Of a stretch of DNA of 16,827 nt, positions 1-6,787 are shown in pieces. The notes beneath the pieces were generated by a model. The model did no database searches. It saw nothing but the letters and a program-made list of their open reading frames with translations, and was not told where the DNA came from. This DNA comes from Dissophora ornata. Its lineage: Eukaryota; Mortierellomycota; Mortierellomycetes; Mortierellales; Mortierellaceae. Position 1 is the first letter of the stretch, and the number at the start of each line of letters is the position of its first letter. The stretch is from assembly GCA_025201705.1 (NCBI GenBank), contig MU617192.1, positions 2,805 through 19,631 on the forward strand. The letters are read 5' to 3'. The translations under genes were made by a program, and so were the position numbers.

Positions 1-180
1 AAAAAAAAAAACCTACAATCGAAGGGTAAGCTTATTACCCGCCAAGGCGTTCAACGCATACGACCAAGCCTCTACTAATTCTCCTTCGCGCTTACGGCCC
101 CTCTCCTGATTGCAGCCAGGACACTGGATCGCTCGCATGACCGTCCTTCCTTCTGTCCTGCATTGGCAGCATACCACCCA

Positions 181-853
181 TCAACGCATCTCTTGTGATG
201 CAATGATTTTTTTGATCTCCACATCTGGATAGCTGACTGACTTTATCACCGGACAATTTTTTTTATCTGGGAACGGGGCGCAGGCTAAATAGCAGGTTCT
301 GTCCCGCCAGGAAGGGTCAGATAGAGCCAAGCCAGGGAGGTCGCGTCTAATACCCGTGTCTTGTTCGTCTCGAAACTGCAGCCCTTGAGGTATGAGGCAC
401 TGTCTTTTGGGCTGAAGGCCCGCCGTCGAAATGGAGAGTGACATACTCCTTTTTGATGGACCGCGAAAGCTTGTTTTCCAGCAACGTTGTCAGAGATGCG
501 GCAAGCGAGGCGTCAGAGACGAGTCTTTGTCTGCGAAAAACGCGGAATAGAAGCGACGTCATCGTCGCGACGATATAGGAATAATAGGTGGACAGGACGT
601 CCACATGGTTATGAGTGTTTTCTTGGGACGAGTCGAACTGCTTTCTCTCAAAAGCCGTGATCCTGCAAACGCCCCCTGCACACCCATAATAAAACTGTGG
701 TGAGGAAAAATGAAGAGGATTAACAAGCAAAGAATGGGCACGGGGGTGTGAATTACCCTGCAGGTTTGTATTTATATGAGTGACGAGACCGGTACGAGAG
801 TTTCGGTTTTTCGCGTCTAGAAAGATGGCGGACACGAAAGTTCTGGTACACAA
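181..853 (-). pseudogene. Possible decayed coding fragment, unrecognised
   Basis: On the minus strand two overlapping open stretches (853 to 347 and 444 to 181) could be one coding region broken by a frameshift near 350-440. The middle part reads with a protein-like texture, including an LHFDGGPSAQKT stretch encoded near 430-400. This is vaguely similar to a motif I recall from nuclease-like (PIN/FEN-type) proteins of Mortierella genomes, but I could not verify this. There is no convincing start, no splice pair I can defend and no conserved catalytic set. It could equally be chance open frame in an AT/GC-balanced spacer. No function is proposed. Confidence 0.18.
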
Positions 854-1802
854 ATGATGAGTTGGCCATTTTATGCTAGACAGTACAGCGCGCCATTACA
901 CACTCTGAGCAAACATACATTGTACACTAAATCAGTAGCAAAGGTCTTGGAAGGAAGCAGCAGGGGAGGTTATGATGTTGAGTTGTTGGCGTAGGAAGGA
1001 AGGAGGAAAGTCGAGGTCGATACAGATAAAAAGAAAGGTGCAGGCACCCGCCATTTATATGCAAGAATATGGAAGCCTTTGCTTCACTCTTTAATCAACG
1101 CCGCCATCAACATGCACAAAAACCTTTGTTATACTGCGACTGATCGCTCTACCACAGACATTGGAATTGTTACAAGTCCACGAATGGATAAAGAGATATC
1201 CTACTCGGTCGTCCTCAACATGCACCCCACCACAAACATTGGAAAAGTTGCAAATCCACAAAATGCACAAACCTCTTAGTTACACTGCCACTGATCGCTC
1301 TGCTGTAATTGTTACGAACCCGTAAATGGACTACAAACTTAGTACAAAGATGCACACAACCACAATTCCTTATCTCTATTGTCCACGTCCCGCTGTCGTC
1401 TTGCACCCGATCATTAGCGAATATCTCAATAATAACAGGTAGCCGACAACAACGACGCCGGGGGGCATAGGCAACAAGAAGCAACCGCAACGGCAACACT
1501 GAGCACTGAATAGACAAATCAAAATCGAGCGTCAAAGCATCAAACACCGATAGTATAGATGTTGCGACTGTTATAAACAACAATCCTTTCCATCCTTGAT
1601 TCTACGACTTCAAAGTGTCGTTGCACAGGCAGAGGAGATGCGCATGGAACAAACACAAAGACAAAAGGTCCAAGAGTAACAGGGACATTCTCGCGACAGG
1701 ATTTTGCAAAGCCATGGAGCGTCACCTTGATGAAAGTATCCAAGGATAGAAGGGTGAGCGGAGACTAGTCGAAAGCAAAGTATACGATGCAGGAGATTAT
1801 AC
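854..1802. other. Spacer with no supported gene
   Basis: No reading frame here has a recognisable domain, and the open frames on the minus strand (for example 1215-1583 and 1610-1873) are short, overlap one another in different frames and look like chance. The stretch 1111-1330 holds a degenerate direct repeat (listed separately). From about 1803 the sequence becomes similar to 5436-5640, which marks the left edge of the duplicated block. Confidence 0.5.
1111..1330. repeat. Degenerate short direct repeats
   Basis: About 38 bases at 1112-1150 (ATGCACAAAAACC, then TACTGC.ACTGATCGCTCT) recur with a few changes at 1263-1301, roughly 151 bases apart. A second motif of about 37 bases, CCACAGACATTGGAA followed by GTTACAAGTCCACGAATGG, occurs at 1152-1187, again at 1230-1265 (CCACAAACATTGGAA), and in a shorter form at 1303-1330 ending in AAATGGA. 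The pattern suggests an old tandem duplication of a compound unit. I see no coding or mobile-element signature in it. Confidence 0.55.
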
Positions 1803-1999
1803 GTGTTATTTGAATTTCTCTTGCCGTCAACGAAAACGCGACGACAGTGTTCAATAACAAAGGATAAAAACATTGGACTAGTTGTTTGGCGTCAGCCAGG
1901 TTACATGCGGCGGAGGAGCAATTAGAGCAAACGTCGACTCGTTGAGAGTCCTCTGACTACATTCAAACTTGAACCCAGTGGCCTGGGACATAGCTCCGA
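1803..1999 (-). pseudogene. Duplicated minus-strand C-terminal coding relic, copy A
   Basis: This stretch is a diverged copy of 5436-5640. On the minus strand both copies read in frame through a TGFKF(E/D) motif, 15 further residues, then APPP(H)VTWLTPNN. The 15 intervening residues differ strongly while the length is kept, and the only indel inside this part is one codon (an extra H in this copy), which suggests former coding constraint. Here a TAG stop follows the NN directly. Upstream of the TGFKF motif the frame is not supported. I do not recognise the family. It is probably the 3' end of a neighbouring gene carried along with the ancestral Sel1 gene when the block was duplicated. Confidence 0.4.
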
Positions 2000-2039
2000 C
2001 ACAATTGTCATCCTAACAAGAAAAACAAACAGGAGGCGC

Positions 2040-2203
2040 ATGGCCCTACCACTGAGACTACAGCTGCAGCCGGCTCGGTCCAGAAAAGCCATGGCACTAC
2101 CACACGTCGTCCAAATGATTAATTTCGATGGAATCTGTGAGCCTCATCCTCTTTGTTCCCCAATCGTTTCTTCCTATCCAACTCTCATCATCAGCACCAA
2201 AAC
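2040..2203 (+). repeat. Upstream flank of Sel1 copy 1, paralogous to 6608-6787
   Basis: The sequence before the first Sel1 gene is similar to that before the second: a GTCCAGAA..GCCATGGCACT.CCACACGTCG.CCAA segment, then TTTCGATGGA, then GAGCCTCATCCTCTTT, then a C/T-rich leader ending in AGCACCAAAACATG. Copy 1 lacks 30 bases present in copy 2 (between CGTCGTCCAA at about 2105-2114 and ATTTCGATGG). A small frame starting ATG at 2091 matches the small frame at 6640 in copy 2, but here its stop is lost and it runs over the main start to 2270. This region is the likely promoter and 5' leader. I cannot identify a TATA box with confidence. Confidence 0.55.
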
Positions 2204-5085
2204 ATGGAAGAGACTAAGCTCTAAGGACATCCTCAAGAGTTTCGCCCGGTCCTCAAGGATAACGTGTTGATGGAATCCACTCCAGTAACGGACCCAGTCA
2301 TTATTCAGCCTAGTTTCGACAGAAGCACTGGAGAGTATATTATTCTCTGGGACGACGTCTTAAAGGCATTCAAGAACGCCTTGTACATACGAAACGGAAG
2401 CACGCCAGTTCCTTTCCATGTTGACGAAAACATGCAACTGTAACCTACTCGTTGCACTATGAAATGCCGTTGTTTCATCACATCTATAGGAACAAACCAG
2501 TGAATACGACAATGTTAACTGACACTCTATACCAATAACTGAAATATAGTCTTAAACCCCCTCGCATCAACACCTTCCCAGATATTGTTCTGGATGTCGT
2601 AGTTGAGACACCTTGGATCGGCTTTGTCCCTGAATCTATAGCAGTTGAAAGTTCAGCAGATCTCTCCTCTAAATTGTCCGTGACTCCGGATAGCTCGCAA
2701 TGTTCACCGGCCCAAGAATCCAACGGGAGTAGTACGTCCACAAACACCGGAAAGGATAATTTGAAAGTTCACGACCAAGGAGATCCTGATTCCCGGCACA
2801 GCCAAGGCGGCATATACTACAACGGCGAGGGCGTTCTACAGGACTATTCCAAGGCCGTGGAATGGATTTTAGATGCCGCTAACCACAAAGATCCCGATCG
2901 CCAGCACATCCTAAGTGGCATGTACTATAACGGTGTTGGAGTTCCACAGGACCTTTCCAAGGCGATGGAATGGCATCTCAAGGCCGCCAACCAAGGGCAC
3001 GCAAGTTCCCAGCACACACTAGGTATCATGTACCACAACGGCAAGGGTGTTCCACAGGACTATTTCAAGGCCGCAGAGTTGTACCTAATGGCCGCCTGCC
3101 AGGGTCACGCAAACTCCCAATGCAGCCTAGGTTTCATGTACTGCAAAGGCGAGGGTGTACCGCAGGACTACCCCAAGGCCATGGAGTGGTATCTGAAAGC
3201 CGCCAACCAGGAACATCTCGAATCCCAGCACAACGTCGGTTCGATGTACTACAACGGCGAGGGTATTCTGCAGGACTATTCCAAGGCTGTAGAGCAGTTT
3301 CTAAAGGCTGCCAACCAGGGACACGCCCGTTCCCAGTTCATCCTGGGTGCGATGTACTGCAACGGTGAGGGTGTTTCACAGGACCATTTCAAGGCGGCAG
3401 ATTGGTATCTGAAGGCTGCCAATCAGGGAGATGCAGGTTCCCAGTACAAACTTGGTGTCATGTATATCAGCGGTGAAGGTGTCCCAGAGGACTATTCCAA
3501 GGCCACGGAGTGGGTCCTAAAAGCCGCCAGCCAGGGAGATCCCGATCACCAGCACATCGTAGGTGCCATGTACTACAACGGCGAGGGTGTTCTGCGGGAC
3601 TATCCCAGGGCGATGGAATGGTATCTGAAGGCCGCAAACCAGGGACATGATGGTTCCTAGTACAAACTAGGTGTCATGCATAACAACGGCGAGGGTGTAC
3701 CGCAGGACTATTCCAAGGCCATGGGGTGGTACCTTAAGGCCTCCAACCAGGGTCATGAAGGTTCCCAGTACAAACTAGGTGGTATGTACTACAACGGCAA
3801 CGGTGTTCCTCAGGACTATTCCAAGGCCATGGAGTGGCACCTAAAGGCTGCCAACCAGGAACACGAAGGTTCCCAGTACAAACTAGGTGTCATGTACTAC
3901 ACCGGCGAGGGTGTTCTACAGGACTATTCTAAGGCAAAGGAGTGGTTTTTGAAGGCCGCCAATCAGGGGCACGCTGCTTCCCAGTACAACCTTGGTGTCA
4001 TGTATATCAACGGCGAGGGTGTTCCACAGGACTATCCCAAGGCCATGGAGTGGTTTCTTAAAGCCGGCAACCAGGAAGATCCCGATCACCAGCATATCCT
4101 AGGTGTCATGTACCACGATGGCCAGGGGATCTCGCAGGACTATTCGAAAGCCCTGGAATGGTATCTAAAGTCCGCCAATCAGGGACACGCCGATTCCCAG
4201 CACAAACTAGGTGCCATGTACTACAGCGGCGAGGGTGTTCCACAGGACTATTCCAAGGCAACAGAGTGGTATTTGATGGCTGCCAACCATGGCCACGCAA
4301 TTTCCCAATGCAGCCTAGGTGTCATGTACTACAACGGCGATGGCGTTCCACAAGACTATTCGAAGGCCATAGGGTGGCTTTTGAAGGTTGCTGTCCAGGG
4401 ACATGCGAATTCCCAGAACATGCTAGGTGACATGTATTTCAATGGCAAGGGTGTTCCGCAGGACCATTCCAAGGCCATGGGGTGGTATATCAAAGCTGCC
4501 AACCAGGGACACGAAGGTTCCCAGTACCAACTTGGTACAATGTATTACGACGGTGAGGGTATCCTGCAGGACTATTCCAAGGCCATGGAGTGGTATCTAA
4601 AGGCTGCCAATCAGGGACACACCAATTCCCAGCGCATGTTAGGTACCATGTATGACGAGGGCGAAGGTGCACCACAGGACTATTCCAAGGCTATGGGGTG
4701 GTACTTGAAGGCTGCCAACCAGGGTGATCCCGATTCTCAGCACAACATAGGTTGCATGTACTTTAACGGAGAGGACATTCCACGGGACTATTCTAGGGCT
4801 ATGGAATGGTTTGTCAAGGCCGCCGACCAGGGTCATGCAAGGTCTCGGCACAACCTCGGTATCATGTATGACAGAGGCCAAGGTGTTCAGCAGGACAGTT
4901 CCAAGGCCATGGAGTGGTATCTGAAGGCCGCCAGCCAAGGAGATCCTGATTACCAATACAAGCTCGGTGTCAAGTATGACAAAGGCAAAGGTGTTCTGCA
5001 GGACGGTTCCAAGGCTAGAGAGTGGTGGATGAAAGCAGCCATGCAAGGCCATCATAATGCTATGTTCGATCTGGGTGTCATATAG
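2204..5085 (+). pseudogene. Sel1-repeat protein gene, copy 1, with two premature stops
   Basis: Two exons, 2204-2439 and 2550-5085, are joined by a 110-nt GT-AG intron (GTAACC...ATATAG) at the same place as in copy 2; the junction keeps frame. Exon 1 and the start of exon 2 encode the N-terminal module (ILWDDVLKAFKNALYIRNG, then a conserved FPD(I/V)VLDVVVE strand). After a Ser/Thr-rich linker come 21 repeats of exactly 36 residues (2806-5073, consensus GVPQDYSKAMEWYLKAANQG plus about 16 more) and a terminal GVI stop. Such repeats fold as paired helices and act as protein-binding scaffolds in the Sel1/Hrd3/Skt5 families; no signal peptide or membrane segment is seen. Two stops interrupt the frame: TAA at 2222-2224 (sixth codon after the start, CAA in copy 2) and TAG at 3658-3660 (position 33 of repeat 8, CAG in copy 2). 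Translation from ATG 2270 could still give a product of about 426 residues with eight repeats, so a truncated gene is possible. Apart from the two stops the frame is intact over 2.7 kb, so loss is recent. Confidence 0.85.
2806..5073 (+). repeat. Array of 21 Sel1 units, 108 bp each
   Basis: Exactly 21 x 108 bp with no length variation. Each unit starts at the G(V/A)MYYNG(E/K)G part and continues through VPQDYSKAMEW, then KAANQG and S-Q-(Y/H)-K-L. At DNA level many units share long runs such as GGTGTTCCACAGGACTATTC and CAAGGCCATGGAGTGG. Units 1-9 pair one-to-one with units 1-9 of copy 2. Unit 11 looks like a hybrid of units 11 and 12 of copy 2, and units 12-16 match units 13-17 there. Units 18-21 have no surviving counterpart within the copy 2 frame. 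The last unit is diverged (REWWMKAAMQGHHNAMFDL) and probably caps the solenoid. Confidence 0.85.
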
Positions 5086-5435
5086 ACGAGTCATTCTCGA
5101 CACTGTTCTTCTGTTTTGACCCTACCGAGTAACACTGCGAATAGTGTTGTAGTATTATTCAAATTAGTCAAGGTGGTTATACCGATAGTGCTGTACTATA
5201 GTGTTTTGCATGCGACCAACGCGACATGACCTGATGATGTCAAATCGTGAATGCCTATCTTTGATTGTTCCCCCCGTTTCTTGATGCCAAAAGGCCATAC
5301 GTACTTTCTTGCACATTCACTTGTTTGTCCAAGGTGTCATGTCTACATTTGTTCGACCGGGGACTAACAGGACCTAAAGGTCATGGGATTTTTGGCTATG
5401 ATGCAGGAATGGGAAATGAACTCTTGAAACCATAC
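5086..5435. other. 3' flank of Sel1 copy 1, no gene seen
   Basis: This follows the terminal TAG of copy 1. There is a small inverted repeat (CGAG-TCATT-CTCG, 5087-5099) immediately after the stop, then TA-rich sequence with TATTATTC (5153-5160) that could contribute to 3'-end formation. The open frame 5265-5447 has no recognisable features. A 10-base run CACTGTTCTT at about 5100-5109 also appears at the point where copy 2 leaves the Sel1 frame. Confidence 0.45.
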
Positions 5436-5703
5436 TGTGTTATTTGAATTTCTCTTGCCGTCAAACGGAAACGCGACGACATTGTACAAGGTCAAAGCAG
5501 TTAATGGATAAAAACATTGGACCACTGTAGTTGTTTGGCGTCAACCAGGTTACAGGCGGAGGAGCCATCTGATCCAACGTCTCAGCGCTGGGAGCCATCT
5601 CACTCCCGTCAAACTTGAACCCAGTGGACTGGGACACAGCTCTCGCTCGTTGTTTGATAATCTCGGAATAGGGGCCAGGTATTTTGCCGACACAAACACG
5701 CAT
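5436..5703 (-). pseudogene. Duplicated minus-strand C-terminal coding relic, copy B
   Basis: This is the second copy of the relic at 1803-1999. The minus strand is open from 5703 to 5461 and includes TGFKFDGSEMAPSAETLDQM, then APPPVTWLTPNN, then a further tail not shared in frame with copy A. Copy A stops after NN. Similarity in the non-coding sense continues past the stop (TTATCCATT..., GCGTCGTTTCC, CAAGAGAAATTCAAATAACAC on the minus strand), so the duplication includes 3' flank. No domain is recognised. Because no promoter or 5' exons are evident in this spacer, it is more likely a relic than a small gene, though a spliced gene cannot be excluded. Confidence 0.4.
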
Positions 5704-5874
5704 GCTTGACAGCGGCTAACCTTTTAGGTTAATGTCCTTCCTGAGGCGAGGACTCCACATGTGTAAATCTTCTTTATTCAAAACCTCCAGAAAATAAAAC
5801 TATAGTGACTTCTGTTCTCGCTCCGAGTCATGCATGCATCTCCTTCGGAACACTCATCCGCAGCAGTATCACAA

Positions 5875-6432
5875 ATGTCCTCTTCCTCTTCCTCTTCCCT
5901 TCACACCATTGCATCCCTTCTTCAAAGCGATGATTTTAAATCGTAAATGCGATCCACGCGTCGTGAAGTCCTGGACTCCGTGGCCCTTGGTCAGGACCCT
6001 CCAAAGCGGGACAAGTAAATCACGACTCCAGTTGTCACCGAGCAGTTCACTCCACAGAGTGAGCGCGAGAAATGCCCTGGGATCTGGCCAGCTGATCCCC
6101 GCGCCTTTTTCTGCAGGATTGTCTCGAATGAAGATTGGAGCGATGGGTTACTGTAATATCCCAAGAACATTCGTGTCATCTACGTCCCTCCCGCCTTACC
6201 TCCGGTCGTTCAATGCTCCAACACCTTCAAAGCTCACGACAGTCGGCTCTCTAGGATTCAGCGCGACATCACTCACCTCACGCGCCCAATCTACCACATT
6301 CCAGAGGAGAATGAGGAGTTATTCGTTAGCTTCACCAACCAAATGCGTGACCAGCTGGAATTGTTGGCAAGCAAGATCAGGGCGGTTCACACGGAGAACC
6401 TACGTAAAGGCAAGGGCATCCCAACAGGTTAG
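5875..6432 (+). pseudogene. Retroelement gag-like relic (tentative), three in-frame stops
   Basis: One frame reads from ATG at 5875 to TAG at 6430-6432 and is broken only by TAA at 5944, 6016 and 6154. The remaining codons give a coherent hydrophilic protein: a Ser-rich start, a segment with REVLDSVALGQDPPKR, a middle with CPGIWPADPRAFF, a Pro-rich VPPALPPVV stretch, then a helical part with DSRLSRIQRDITHLTRPI and NQMRDQLELLASKIRAVH. The DSRL..IQ......TRPI pattern is reminiscent of structural (ORF1/gag-like) proteins of DIRS-type fungal retroelements as I recall them; I could not confirm it. No reverse transcriptase, recombinase or terminal repeat is seen nearby. The piece lies in the part of block 2 that has no counterpart in block 1, consistent with an insertion or with a deletion in block 1. 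Confidence 0.35.
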
Positions 6433-6607
6433 ATTCGCCACTTTATATCAGTCATTGCAACATGTCCTGCCACTTCTCATCGTCAGCAACTTTGCTGGTG
6501 AAAACAGCGGCCTCTGCACTCTTTCGCCTTTGGAACCTTGCACCTTTTCATAACTTCATTTGTCCTCGGATCACCAACAAACCATTGCAATGGACCTATC
6601 ATTAATA

Positions 6608-6787
6608 TAACAGCTGTAGCCAGTTTGGTCCAGAAGGCCATGGCACTTCCACACGTCGCCCAAGAGTCATTCGATATCAAAGTGCAAGGCGCAATGACAA
6701 ATTTCGATGGAAGCCATGAGCCTCATCCTCTTTAGTCCTCAATCGCTTCTTCCTATCTAGTCGAACCCTCAACAGCAGCACCAAAAC
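6608..6787 (+). promoter_or_regulatory. Upstream flank and 5' leader of Sel1 copy 2
   Basis: Paralogous to 2061-2203. A TATA-like ATTAATATAACAG lies just before it at 6601-6613. It contains a small frame, ATG 6640 to TAG 6733-6735 (31 codons), and the leader ends AGCACCAAAACATG at the main start. In copy 1 the homologous small frame keeps the ALPHV.Q and NFDG..EPHPL parts despite a 30-base in-frame deletion. It may be an upstream ORF in the 5' leader or an old exon; only transcript data could tell. Position of the transcription start is not visible. Confidence 0.4.

Noticed and set aside
1..11. Poly(A) start of the window as a retroposed tail
   Set aside because: It is at the window edge with no target-site duplication or element body visible, so nothing can be concluded.
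2970..4430. Open frames in other registers and on the minus strand across the Sel1 arrays (for example 2970-3368, 4158-4430, 4639-5103, 8753-8995)
   Set aside because: They recur with the 108-base period and are shadows of the repeated Sel1 frame; their translations have no independent features.
2222..6156. Reassigned genetic code with TAA/TAG read as glutamine
   Set aside because: The stops sit at glutamine positions, but the GTPase and AP endonuclease genes end properly at TAG, and the AN1 gene ends at TAA at the expected protein length, and none of the four housekeeping genes has an internal TAA or TAG in its exons. The standard code fits.
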